A stretch of DNA of 64,000 nt from Streptomyces sp. NBC_00335 (GTDB lineage Bacteria; Actinomycetota; Actinomycetes; Streptomycetales; Streptomycetaceae). How positions within the stretch are numbered: the stretch's first letter is position 1; every line of letters starts with the position of its first letter. The stretch is from assembly GCF_036127095.1 (NCBI RefSeq), contig NZ_CP108006.1, positions 3,844,001 to 3,908,000 of the forward strand, read 5' to 3'. The notes under the pieces are model-generated. The model worked only from the letters and a program-made list of their open reading frames with translations, searched no databases and was not told the DNA's origin. Of this stretch, positions 26,563-34,952 are shown piece after piece. A program made the translations under genes and the position numbers.

Positions 26563-27228
26563 TCACCGGGGGACGGTCTGGGTAACGCGCCACAACCTCC
26601 GGGGGAGCCCGCCTTCCTCGAACGGGGCGACCTCATCCAGAGTCCAGCCTTCGGCGAGGCCGTCGACCAGGTCGCGAGGGAAGAAGTGGACGGCGAAGCC
26701 GCCGTGCTCCCAGATGTCGTCTCCGTGCCCGGTACCGGCCTGGTAATGGGCGTCCCCGGTATGACGAACGGTGTAGACGAAGGCCCCGCCAGGCCGCAGT
26801 ACCCGTCGTACCTCGGCGACCAGGGCGTGGATCTCCTGGGTGGACAGCGCCATGCAGAGCAGCATGTGAGCGAACACGGCATCCACCGAGGCGTCCGCGA
26901 GCGGCAGAGCCTCGCGGACGTCGTGAACCGCCGTGGTGACCAGCCCGGCCACGCCTTGGGCCGCGGCGGCCTCGCGCAGCTGATCGAGACCGACCGGGCT
27001 GAAGTCAGTGGCCATCACGGAAAAGCCTTCACGGGCGAAGTGCAGCGCGTCACGGCCGTGGCCAGCACCTAGCTCCAGCACCTCGCGGGCATCGGCGGCC
27101 CGGAAGACGGCAGCGGCACGGATCGCCGGCTCGGAGGGCTTCTCGCCGTACATGCCGGGATGCGCGCCGTAGGTCTGCTGCCAGTGCGCACGCTGCACCT
27201 CGGCCAGTCCCTGCTCCGACTCCGACAC
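26563..27228 (-). CDS. SAM-dependent methyltransferase, class I
   Basis: A 221-residue protein. The SAM-binding motif I is VLELGAGHGRDALHFAREG, followed by VMATDFSPVGLDQL and the motif IV region VDAVFAHMLLCMAL. The late segment EVRRVLRPGGAFVYTVRHTGD is typical of small-molecule methyltransferases and of thiopurine/tellurite-type (TehB-like) enzymes. GTG 27228 is chosen because GGAGGG lies eight bases upstream; the long upstream frame is antisense to sulP. The substrate is unknown. Confidence 0.85.
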   Translation of the reverse strand: MSESEQGLAEVQRAHWQQTYGAHPGMYGEKPSEPAIRAAAVFRAADAREVLELGAGHGRDALHFAREGFSVMATDFSPVGLDQLREAAAAQGVAGLVTTAVHDVREALPLADASVDAVFAHMLLCMALSTQEIHALVAEVRRVLRPGGAFVYTVRHTGDAHYQAGTGHGDDIWEHGGFAVHFFPRDLVDGLAEGWTLDEVAPFEEGGLPRRLWRVTQTVPR

Positions 27229-27440
27229 TCTGACGCCCTCCTGACCGGGCCGGTATCGAACAACCGGCCCCCGTCGGGCCACCTTAGAGGGACCCCAGGT
27301 CGTCACCTCGCCCGCCCGCTGCCAGTGCTGTCGGTTCTGGTGAACATCGGCTTCGACCTGAACCGGGTGCCTCCCGAAGCACTGAACAATCCCTGCCGGA
27401 ATTCGTGAACAAAGCCAGACGGCGGTCGTTTGTGAGAAGA

Positions 27441-27474
27441 CGAAGGACCCCGGCCGTGGCTCCGGGGTCCTTCG
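27441..27474. terminator. Terminator after the SulP gene
   Basis: CGAAGGACCCCGG (27441-27453) pairs perfectly with CCGGGGTCCTTCG (27462-27474). It lies 17 bases beyond the sulP stop in the minus direction. Confidence 0.8.
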
Positions 27475-27491
27475 GTTTCGCGGCGGCTGGG

Positions 27492-28997
27492 TCAGTGGCT
27501 GGTGAGTTCGCCGGTGAGCTTGCCGTGGAGGTCGGCGCTGGGGTCGTTCAGTCCGATGATCTCCACCGTCTTGCCGCGCTGGGCGTACTTGGTCTCGATG
27601 GCGTCCAGGGCGGCGACCGAGGAAGCGTCCCAGATGTGGGCGGCGGACAGGTCGATGACGACCTTGTCGGGGTCGGTGGCGTAGCTGAACTGGCCGACGA
27701 GGTCGTTGGAGGAGGCGAAGAACAGCTCGCCGGTCACGGCGTACACGACGGTGGTTCCGTCGGGGTCGGTGACGGCGGTGACGTTGGCGAGGTGGGCGAC
27801 GCGCTTGGCGAAGATGACCATGGCGGTGACGGAGCCGACGACGACGCCGATGGCGAGGTTGTCGGTGGCGACCACGCAGATCACGGTGATGACCATGACG
27901 GCGATCTCGCCGGCGGGCATCCGCTTGAGGGTCTTGGGGGCGATGGAGTGCCAGTCGAACGTCGCGAACGACACCATCACCATGACGGCGACCAGGGCGG
28001 CCATGGGGATGTCGGAGACGACCGGGCCGAAGACGATGCACAGCACCATCAGGAACGCGCCGGCCAGGAAGGTGGACAGGCGGGTGCGGGCTCCGGAGAC
28101 CTTCACGTTGATCATGGTCTGGCCGATCATGGCGCAGCCGCCCATGCCGCCGAAGAAGCCGGTGACGATGTTGGCGATGCCCTGGCCGATCGACTCACGG
28201 GTCTTGGAGGAGTGGGTGTCGGTGATCTCATCGACCAGCTTGGCCGTCATGAGGGATTCCATGAGGCCGACCAGCGCCATGGCGAAGGCGTACGGGGCGA
28301 TGGTGGTCAGGGTGTCGAGGGTGAACGGCACGTCGGGCAGGCCCGGGACGGGCAGGGAGGACGGCAGGGCGCCCTTGTCGCCGACGGTCGGCACGGCGAT
28401 CGCGGCCGCGACCGTGATGACGGTCAGAATGACGATGGAGACCAGCGGCGCCGGGATCACGGTGGTCACCTTCGGGAAGAACACCATCAGGGCCAGGCCG
28501 CCGATGATCAGCGGGTAGACGGGCCACGGGACGTCGTGCATCTCGGGGACCTGGGCCATGAAGATCAGGATGGCGAGGGCGTTGACGAAGCCGACCATCA
28601 CCGAGCGCGGCACGAACCGCATCAGCTTTGCGACGCCAAGCGCGCCGAGCGCCACCTGAATGACGCCAGCCAGGATGACGGCGGCGACGAGGTAGCCGAA
28701 ACCGTGCTCGCGGTTGAGCGGGGCAATCACCAGGGCTACGGCGCCAGTGGCCGCCGAGATCATCGCCCGCCGACCGCCCACGATCGAGATGACCACGGCC
28801 ATGGTGAACGAGGCGAACAGACCGACGGCGGGGTCGACCCCGGCGATGATCGAGAACGAGATCGCCTCGGGGATCAGCGCGAGCGCGACGACCAGGCCCG
28901 CGAGGACCTCCGTGCGCCAGACCTTCGGGTCGGACAGCCAGTCGGGGCGCAGACCGCGCAGGCGCGCGACGGGGGACGTCAGGGAAGCAGAAGACAA
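27492..28997 (-). CDS. SulP family anion transporter with STAS domain
   Basis: A 501-residue secondary transporter with 10-14 helices (LVVALALIPEAISFSIIAGVDP is the family signature near residue 40) and a C-terminal cytoplasmic STAS domain (VVIDLSAAHIWDASSVAALDAIE). SulP members move sulfate, bicarbonate or other anions; bicarbonate import (BicA-like) is plausible in this pH/ion island but not proven. A divergent MerR gene is next door. A damaged second copy of its 3' end occurs at 31860. The unusual length of the gene is normal for the family. Confidence 0.92.
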   Translation of the reverse strand: MSSASLTSPVARLRGLRPDWLSDPKVWRTEVLAGLVVALALIPEAISFSIIAGVDPAVGLFASFTMAVVISIVGGRRAMISAATGAVALVIAPLNREHGFGYLVAAVILAGVIQVALGALGVAKLMRFVPRSVMVGFVNALAILIFMAQVPEMHDVPWPVYPLIIGGLALMVFFPKVTTVIPAPLVSIVILTVITVAAAIAVPTVGDKGALPSSLPVPGLPDVPFTLDTLTTIAPYAFAMALVGLMESLMTAKLVDEITDTHSSKTRESIGQGIANIVTGFFGGMGGCAMIGQTMINVKVSGARTRLSTFLAGAFLMVLCIVFGPVVSDIPMAALVAVMVMVSFATFDWHSIAPKTLKRMPAGEIAVMVITVICVVATDNLAIGVVVGSVTAMVIFAKRVAHLANVTAVTDPDGTTVVYAVTGELFFASSNDLVGQFSYATDPDKVVIDLSAAHIWDASSVAALDAIETKYAQRGKTVEIIGLNDPSADLHGKLTGELTSH

Positions 28998-29404
28998 GGG
29001 ATCGGGTACCTGTCGTGCTCGGGCACACCTGCTCTGGGCAGGGCCGGGGTGTGCGGGAGAGCGCGGAGGGGCCGGGTCGGCACTCCGCGGTCGGCCCGAA
29101 TCAGGCGGGCCGGAAGATCGGGAGGGAGGATGCGGCGGGCCTGCGCAGTACGCGGCCGGGCAGCTCGCATCCGGGGCGAAGCGTCACGGCGGGCAGGCGG
29201 CGGCGCTGGGCGTCATGGGCTCGCGCACGCTTGGCTCCTGCAAGAATCGGGTCTTCGCCGGGAGCACCATCGGCCCCGACACGGCAGCAGGGGAAAGGCC
29301 ACAGGCCGCCGCACAAGAGCAACTCTACCTTAACGTTAGAGTAGAGATCGGTGGGCCTGCGCAGGAAGCGGCCCGCCACGACGAGAAGGGCCAGGACCGC
29401 GGGC
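28998..29404. other. SulP/MerR divergent control region
   Basis: These 407 bases have no credible gene. They contain the likely MerR operator (29322-29342) close to the MerR start. The rest is GC-rich and shows nothing I can name. Confidence 0.5.
29322..29342. promoter_or_regulatory. Likely MerR-family operator
   Basis: ACTCTA-N9-TAGAGT forms a dyad around the palindrome TAACGTTA. It is the only AT-rich spot in the region and lies 63 bases before the regulator gene, as expected for an autoregulated MerR-type promoter controlling the divergent transporter too. Confidence 0.5.
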
Positions 29405-29815
29405 GTGGACGACAGGCACATGCAGATCGGTGAAGTCGCCGCGCGGACCGAGCTGTCCTTGCGCACCATCCGGCACTACGAGGAGACCGGCCTGGTCGCC
29501 CCCTCGGCCCGCTCCCAGGGCGGCTTCCGCCTCTACACCGAGAGCGATGTCGCCCGCCTCATGGTCATCCGCCGGATGAAGCCGCTCGGCTTCACCCTCG
29601 ACCAGATGCGCGACCTCCTGGACGCCACCGACCGCCTCGATAACGAGACCAGCCTCGACGCCGACGAGCGCGAGGACCTGCTGAAGCGCGTGCGCGAGTA
29701 CGAGCAGGCCGCCACCGAGCAGGTCGACAAGCTCCGAGTCCAGCTGGCCCGCGCCGAGGACTTCGCCGAAACGCTCCGCACACGCCTGCACCAAAGCGCA
29801 CCTGCCGCGTCCTGA
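29405..29815 (+). CDS. MerR family transcription regulator
   Basis: A 136-residue regulator. The N-terminal winged helix is MQIGEVAARTELSLRTIRHYEETGLV, followed by a dimerisation coiled coil (REDLLKRVREYEQAATEQVDKLRVQLARAEDF). No cysteines for metal or redox sensing are visible, so the signal is open. GTG 29405 is preferred; an ATG 15 bases later is possible. Divergent orientation to the SulP transporter suggests it controls that gene. Confidence 0.88.
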   Translation: MDDRHMQIGEVAARTELSLRTIRHYEETGLVAPSARSQGGFRLYTESDVARLMVIRRMKPLGFTLDQMRDLLDATDRLDNETSLDADEREDLLKRVREYEQAATEQVDKLRVQLARAEDFAETLRTRLHQSAPAAS

Positions 29816-29979
29816 CCCGCGAGCCCGGCCGGAGACCGCGGCAACTGCTGCCTGGTGCTGTGCCTCCCGCCAGGGCTGATCACAACCTGACACCGATGTG
29901 ATCTTGAGGGGCGATGCGGGGCAGACAGCCCTGCTCCCCGGTGGATACGGTGTAAAGAACGCGTCAGGAAAAGGCGCGC

Positions 29980-30046
29980 GGTGTGCCGGGAAGTCTGGTC
30001 GGCGTCCTGGGGGCAGTGTGCCCTCTTCTCGCTGACACACCGGAGG
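29980..30046 (+). promoter_or_regulatory. Structured 5' leader of nhaA, copy 2
   Basis: GTGCCGGGAAGTCTGGTCGG (29984 onward) matches the first nhaA leader. The outer helix is a perfect GGTGTG/CACACC (29980-29985 with 30036-30041) ending right at the GGAGG site (30042-30046). An internal hairpin GGGCA/TGCCC (30011-30015 with 30019-30023) sits where copy 1 has a CATG-based hairpin. Conservation of both sequence and pairing argues for a regulatory RNA. Confidence 0.6.
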
Positions 30047-30055
30047 CCCACTGCC

Positions 30056-31378
30056 ATGGCCGGCACCCGCTCCCCCTTCCTCGGCTTGCTACCCCTGCCC
30101 GAACGGCAGGCAATCACCCGGGCCCTGCGCACCGAGACCGTGGGCGGGCTGATCCTCCTCGGCGCAGCCGTCCTCGCGCTGACCTGGGCCAACAGTCCCT
30201 GGAGCGCGGCATATACGTCCGTACGCGACTTCCACTTCGGGATACCGGCCCTGGGCCTGGACCTGTCCGTGGGCCACTGGACGGCCGACGGGCTGCTGGC
30301 CGTGTTCTTCCTCGTCGCCGGAATCGAGCTCAAACGCGAGCTCGTCGTCGGCGAACTGCGCACCCCGGCCACCGCCGCACTGCCGGTGATTGCCGCCCTG
30401 TGCGGGATGGCCGTACCCGCCGCCCTCTACCTGACTACCGTCATGGCGGGCGGGGGAAGTGGGGCGGGCTGGGCGGTTCCGATGGCCACCGACATCGCCT
30501 TCGCCCTCGCGGTACTGGCGGTGTTGTCCACGCACCTGCCGGCCGCGCTGCGCGCCTTCCTTCTGACCCTGGCCGTGGTCGACGACCTGGGCGCGATCTT
30601 GATCATCGCGGTGTTCTTCACCTCCGACCTGAACCTGTGGGCCCTCGCCGGAGCCTTCGCGGGCCTGGTCCTCTTCTACCTGCTCCAGCGGCTGCGGGTG
30701 CGCGGCTGGTGGTGGTACGTGCCCCTCGGGCTGGCGATCTGGGCGCTGATGTACAACGGCGGCGTCCACGCCACCGTCGCCGGAGTCGCCATGGGCCTGA
30801 TCCTGCGCACCACCCGCGACAAGGACGAAGAGGTCTCACCCGCCTCGCGGGTCTCGCACCTGATCCACCCGCTCTCCGCGGGCATCGCGGTGCCGCTGTT
30901 CGCGCTGTTCGCCGCCGGGGTGAGCATCTCCGGCCCGGCCCTGGGCGCGGTGTTCACCAGCCCCGAACCCCTCGGTGTCGTGATCGGCCTGGTCGTCGGC
31001 AAGACGGTGGGCATCTTCGCCGGGACCTACCTGGCCGCCCGCTTCACCCGCGCCCAGCTCAACCCCGACCTCGCCTGGGCCGATGTCCTCGGCCTGTCGG
31101 TGCTGGCCGGGATCGGCTTCACCGTCGCCCTCCTGATCGGGGAACTCGCCTTCCCCGGCGGCCAGACCGCCGAGCACGTCAAGGCAGCCGTCCTCGTCGC
31201 CTCCCTGATCGCCGCCGTCCTCGCGGCCGTCCTGCTGCGCAGGCGTAACACCGTCTACCGGCGCCTGTACGAGGCGGAGAACATCGACGCCGACCACGAC
31301 GGCATCCCCGACATCTACCAGCACGACACAGCGGACACCGAGGGCACCGCCGCTCGTACGGACGGGCAGCACACCTGA
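30056..31378 (+). CDS. nhaA: Na+/H+ antiporter NhaA (second copy)
   Basis: A 440-residue paralogue of the NhaA at 1522. It keeps FFLVAGIELKREL, LAVVDDLGAILIIAVFF (ion-site aspartates near residue 174) and GFTVALLIGELAF. The start ATG 30056 has GGAGG nine bases upstream; earlier in-frame codons lie in the leader. The tail again carries an EF-hand-like loop, DADHDGIPDIYQHD. Its stop overlaps the next membrane-protein gene by one base. It probably extends Na+/pH tolerance alongside the two K+/H+ antiporters. Confidence 0.94.
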   Translation: MAGTRSPFLGLLPLPERQAITRALRTETVGGLILLGAAVLALTWANSPWSAAYTSVRDFHFGIPALGLDLSVGHWTADGLLAVFFLVAGIELKRELVVGELRTPATAALPVIAALCGMAVPAALYLTTVMAGGGSGAGWAVPMATDIAFALAVLAVLSTHLPAALRAFLLTLAVVDDLGAILIIAVFFTSDLNLWALAGAFAGLVLFYLLQRLRVRGWWWYVPLGLAIWALMYNGGVHATVAGVAMGLILRTTRDKDEEVSPASRVSHLIHPLSAGIAVPLFALFAAGVSISGPALGAVFTSPEPLGVVIGLVVGKTVGIFAGTYLAARFTRAQLNPDLAWADVLGLSVLAGIGFTVALLIGELAFPGGQTAEHVKAAVLVASLIAAVLAAVLLRRRNTVYRRLYEAENIDADHDGIPDIYQHDTADTEGTAARTDGQHT

Positions 31379-31845
31379 TGGCCGCCGGCGATGCCTCACT
31401 GCTGGCCCCCGTTATCGTCATCGCCGCCCTGGTCATCCGCACCGCCATCACCGAGCTCCGGCATCCGGGCAGCGCCCGACGGCAGTGGGCGTTCGCCACG
31501 AACTCCCGGGCAATGGCGGCCGGTGCGACGGTCGCTGCGGCCACGGTCCTGATCGGCGGGACCCGCTACGGCTGGACGGCGGCGGCCTGGGCCCTGCTCA
31601 CCGGGGCACTCGCCGCCTTCGTCACAGGCAGCACCTCTTCGGCTGCCTCACCGCCCCCAGCGCCGAACAAGGAGCAACCCATGTCGGAAAGACAGATCGG
31701 GAAGGTGCTGGCCGCCATCGGCGCACCGCTCACCCTGGCCGGTGTGGCGATGCACTTCCTGCCCGGACCCGACCTCCCCGTACTCATCATCGGCCTGGCC
31801 CTGCTCATCACGGGCCTCGTCATGGCCGCAGCCGCCCGCCGGTAA
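31378..31845 (+). CDS. Small membrane protein downstream of nhaA
   Basis: A 155-residue reading frame with about four hydrophobic stretches: LLAPVIVIAALVIRTAI, MAAGATVAAATVLIGG, AWALLTGALAAFVTG and PVLIIGLALLITGLVMAAA. An internal ATG at 31681 has an AAGGAG site, so the last 54 residues (MSERQIGKVLAAIGAPLTLAG onward) may be made as a separate protein. No family recognised. The start overlaps the nhaA stop, so it is co-translated with it. Confidence 0.6.
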   Translation: MAAGDASLLAPVIVIAALVIRTAITELRHPGSARRQWAFATNSRAMAAGATVAAATVLIGGTRYGWTAAAWALLTGALAAFVTGSTSSAASPPPAPNKEQPMSERQIGKVLAAIGAPLTLAGVAMHFLPGPDLPVLIIGLALLITGLVMAAAARR

Positions 31846-31859
31846 CACCAGGCGCCCCC

Positions 31860-32033
31860 GGCAAGGTCGTCATCGACCTGACCGCGGCCCACATCTGGGA
31901 AGCCTCCTGCGTCGCCGCACTGGACGCGATCGAGACCAAGTACGCGCAGCGCGGCAAGAACGTCGAGCTCATCGGGCTCAACGACCCCAGCGCCGACCTC
32001 CACGGCAAGCTCACCTGCGAACTCACCAGCCAT
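31860..32033 (+). pseudogene. Remnant of a SulP transporter 3' end (STAS fragment)
   Basis: These 57 codons encode KVVIDLTAAHIWEASCVAAL and continue to GLNDPSADLHGKLTCELTSH, nearly the same as the last 57 residues of the SulP protein at 27492-28997. No transporter part and no start precede it. At the end, the intact gene reads AGCCACTGACCC while here it is AGCCATGACCC: one base is missing and the stop codon is lost from the frame. It looks like a decayed duplicate left by recombination. Confidence 0.8.
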
Positions 32034-32078
32034 GACCCGGTGCGCGGGCAGGCCACTGAAAGCCGGGCATCAGCACGT

Positions 32079-32119
32079 CGGCGTTAAAGAAGCATAAAGA
32101 TTGCCGACGACCGGCAATG
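32079..32119 (+). promoter_or_regulatory. Island motif, copy 2 (operator or RNA element)
   Basis: The second copy of the 41-base motif described at 21987. It precedes the YqiJ-like/flotillin/ATPase genes by about 120 bases in the same orientation, so it may be their promoter element. The direct repeat TTAA..ATAAAGA would fit an OmpR-type (KdpE-like) response regulator; that is inference. Confidence 0.5.
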
Positions 32120-32238
32120 TGAACAAGCCTGCGTGCAGGGCAGGATGGGCTGTGCCCGGAGGGGGAGCCGAGCTTTGTGCCGTAAACCGGAAACCGGCGT
32201 TCCGGCCGAAGGCGACGCATGAGGAAGGGGGAAAGCTC

Positions 32239-32844
32239 ATGGATGAGTTCATCACTGCCGCCCTTGGCTTTCCCACCGTGTTGTTCACCGCCGCCCTGAT
32301 GGTGGTGCTCGGCTTCTGGCTGCTTGTGCTCTGCGGAGCCGCGGATCACGACGGTTTCGACTCCGATCTGGACGGCGGCGCTCTGGGCCTCGGCGGTGTA
32401 CCCGTCACCCTGTCGGCGTCGCTGCTGATCGCCCTGGCCTGGTTCACGAACCTGTACGGCTCCGCACTTCTCGCCCGTACTGGATGGCCCAGCGCCTTGG
32501 TTCATTTCCTCGGCACCGTGCTGCTGTTCGGGTCGCTGCTTCTCTCGTGGCGCGTGACGCGGCTGGTCGTACGGCCCCTGGCGAAGCTCTTCCCTGACGA
32601 ACCCGGGCCGTCCCGGCTGGACTTCGTCGGTCTGACCTGCGCCATCCGCACGGGGCGGGTGGACGCGGGCTTCGGCCAGGCCGAGGTCACGGCAGGGGAC
32701 GGCGCCACCGCGATCGTCCAGGTCCGCCAGCACGGCAGTGATCCGCTCACGCTCGGCAGCACCGCGCTGCTCTACGCGTACGACGACGCCGGCGAGTTCT
32801 TCTGGGTCGCGCCCTTCGATGCGGCGCTCGACCCGCGCGGCTGA
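32239..32844 (+). CDS. YqiJ/NfeD-like membrane protein (flotillin partner)
   Basis: A 201-residue protein with three membrane segments (FPTVLFTAALMVVLGFWLLVL, LSASLLIALAWFTNLYGSAL, LVHFLGTVLLFGSLLLSW) and a C-terminal OB-like beta domain (DFVGLTCAIRTGRVDAGFGQAEV). This is the layout of E. coli YqiJ and of NfeD proteins, which pair with flotillins. ATG 32239 has AAGGGGGAAAG ahead of it. It heads a likely three-gene unit with a flotillin and a giant ATPase. Confidence 0.8.
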   Translation: MDEFITAALGFPTVLFTAALMVVLGFWLLVLCGAADHDGFDSDLDGGALGLGGVPVTLSASLLIALAWFTNLYGSALLARTGWPSALVHFLGTVLLFGSLLLSWRVTRLVVRPLAKLFPDEPGPSRLDFVGLTCAIRTGRVDAGFGQAEVTAGDGATAIVQVRQHGSDPLTLGSTALLYAYDDAGEFFWVAPFDAALDPRG

Positions 32845-32906
32845 TCCGCCGCCTTTCTCAGCCTTCCCGGGCTTCTCAGCTTCGACTTCTCACGTGGGGA
32901 TTCCTC

Positions 32907-34952
32907 ATGGATGCCATCTCATTGGGCCTCGGCACGCTCGTCATCGTCGTTCTCGTCCTGGTGATCGCCGCGCTGCTCGTGGTGACCCGGCTGTTCCGCA
33001 AGGTCGAGCAGGGCAAGGCCCTGATCGTCTCGAAGATGCGGAAGGTCGATGTGACCTTCACCGGGCAGGTGGTGCTGCCCGTGCTCCACAAGGCCGAGGT
33101 CATGGACATCTCGGTGAAGACCATCGAGATCTCCCGGACCGGCCGCGACGGTCTGATCTGCAAGGACAACATCCGCGCCGACATCCGGATCTCGTTCTTC
33201 GTGCGCGTCAACAAGACCGTCGAGGACGTCATCAAGGTCGCTCAGGCCATCGGTACGCAGCGGGCCTCGGACAAGGCGACCCTGCAGGAGCTGTTCAACG
33301 CCAAGTTCTCCGAGGCGCTCAAGACGGTCGGCAAGCAGCTCGACTTCACCGACCTCTACACGATGCGCAACGAACTGCGCGACCGGATCATCCACATCAT
33401 CGGCACCGATCTGAACGGCTACAGCCTGGAGGACGCGGCGATCGACTACCTGGAGCAGACCCCGCTCTCCCAGCTGGACGCCGGCAACATCCTCGACGCC
33501 CAGGGCATCCGGAAGATCACCGAGCTGACGGCCATCGAGAGCGTACGCACCAACGAGTTCCGTCAGCACGAGCAGAAGGAGCTCACCCGCCAGAACGTCG
33601 ACGCCCGCGAGGCCATCTTGGAGCTGGAGCGCCGCCAGGCCGACGCGGAGATCAAGCAGCGCCGCGAGATCGAGACGGTGCGGGCGCGGGAGGAGGCGCA
33701 GACCGCGAGCGTGGTGGAGGAGGAGCGGCTGCGGGCGCAGAGCGCCTTCCTCAAGACGGAGGAGCAGCTCGGCATCCAGCGCGAGAACCAGGCGCGTGAG
33801 GTGGCCGTCGCGCAGAAGAACCGCGAGCGGGTCATCGCCGTCGAGAACGAGCGGATCGAGAAGGACCGTCTGCTGGAGGTCATCGCGCGGGAGCGGGAGA
33901 CCCAGCTGAGCCGGATCGCGGCCGACAAGGAGGTCGAGACCGAGAAGCGGGACATCGCCGAGGTCGTGCGGGAGCGGATCGCGGTGGACCGTACGGTCGC
34001 CGAGCAGGAGGAGTCCATCAAGCGGCTGCGGGTGGTGGAGGAGGCCGAGCGGACCCGGCAGGCGATCGTCATCGGGGCCGAGGCCGAGGCGCAGGAGAGG
34101 CTGGTCAAGGACATCAAGGCCGCGGAGGCGGCCGAGCAGGCGGCTGTGCACCGGGCGGCCGAGGAGCTCACCCTCGCCGAGGCCCGCAACAAGACCGCCG
34201 ACCTCGATGCTCGCGCCAAGATCCGTCTCGCCGAGGGCATCCAGGCGGAGGCCGCCGCCGAGGGCCTGGCCGCGGTCGCCGTACGGGTGAGGGAAGCGGA
34301 CGCGATCGAGAAGACCGGCCGGGCCGAGGCCGGGGCCACGACGGCCCGGCTGAAGGCGGAGGCGGACGGCGCCCGCGAGATGGCGCTGGCCGAGGCGACC
34401 GCCATCGGCGAGAAGCTGAAGGCGGAGGCGGAGGGCCTGACCGAGAAGGCCGCGGCGATGGCCGCCCTGGACGAGGCCTCGCGCGGCCACGAGGAGTACC
34501 GGCTGCGGCTGGAGGCGGAGAAGGAGATCCGGCTCGCCGGGCTGGACGTGCAGCGCCAGGTCGCGGAGGCCCAGGCCACCGTGCTGGCGACGGGGCTGGA
34601 GAGCGCCGACATCAGCATCATCGGCGGGGAGTCGGCGTTCTTCGACCGGATCGTCGGCGCGATGTCGATGGGCCGGGCCGTGGACGGGTTCATGGGCAGC
34701 TCCCAGACCGCCCAGGCCCTGGCCGGGCCCTGGCTGGACGGCGCCGGCTCCTTCACCGAGGACCTCACGAAGGTGCTGGGCTCGGTGTCCACGTCCGACG
34801 TGCGGAACCTGACCGTCTCCGCCCTGCTGATGAAGCTCATGCCGGGCGAATCCGGGCAGCTGGACGAGCTGATGGCCAAGGCCCGGCAGCTGGGTCTGGC
34901 CGACCTGCCAGTGACCACGCTTGCCGGCCTGAACGGCGCTGCCAAAAGCTGA
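32907..34952 (+). CDS. Flotillin family (SPFH/YqiK-like) membrane scaffold protein
   Basis: A 681-residue protein with one N-terminal membrane helix (LGTLVIVVLVLVIAALLVV), an SPFH/band-7 domain (about residues 30-200, including KTIEISRTGRDGLICKDNIRADIRI split over two motifs) and a long Ala/Glu/Arg-rich coiled coil (about 200-560). The C-terminal 120 residues (FDRIVGAMSMGRAVDGFMG) are the flotillin oligomerisation end. Flotillins organise membrane microdomains. Position between YqiJ-like and AAA+ genes suggests a shared complex. Two tandem hairpins follow the stop. Confidence 0.92.
   Translation: MDAISLGLGTLVIVVLVLVIAALLVVTRLFRKVEQGKALIVSKMRKVDVTFTGQVVLPVLHKAEVMDISVKTIEISRTGRDGLICKDNIRADIRISFFVRVNKTVEDVIKVAQAIGTQRASDKATLQELFNAKFSEALKTVGKQLDFTDLYTMRNELRDRIIHIIGTDLNGYSLEDAAIDYLEQTPLSQLDAGNILDAQGIRKITELTAIESVRTNEFRQHEQKELTRQNVDAREAILELERRQADAEIKQRREIETVRAREEAQTASVVEEERLRAQSAFLKTEEQLGIQRENQAREVAVAQKNRERVIAVENERIEKDRLLEVIARERETQLSRIAADKEVETEKRDIAEVVRERIAVDRTVAEQEESIKRLRVVEEAERTRQAIVIGAEAEAQERLVKDIKAAEAAEQAAVHRAAEELTLAEARNKTADLDARAKIRLAEGIQAEAAAEGLAAVAVRVREADAIEKTGRAEAGATTARLKAEADGAREMALAEATAIGEKLKAEAEGLTEKAAAMAALDEASRGHEEYRLRLEAEKEIRLAGLDVQRQVAEAQATVLATGLESADISIIGGESAFFDRIVGAMSMGRAVDGFMGSSQTAQALAGPWLDGAGSFTEDLTKVLGSVSTSDVRNLTVSALLMKLMPGESGQLDELMAKARQLGLADLPVTTLAGLNGAAKS

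Noticed and set aside
27229..28041. N-terminal extension of the methyltransferase into the SulP gene
   Set aside because: It reads an Arg/His-rich wrong frame of sulP; GTG 27228 has a proper ribosome-binding site.
27405..29333. A 642-codon open frame opposite the SulP gene, rich in Asp, Gly and His
   Set aside because: It is the complement of a well-supported transporter and has no motif of its own; it also spans the sulP terminator.
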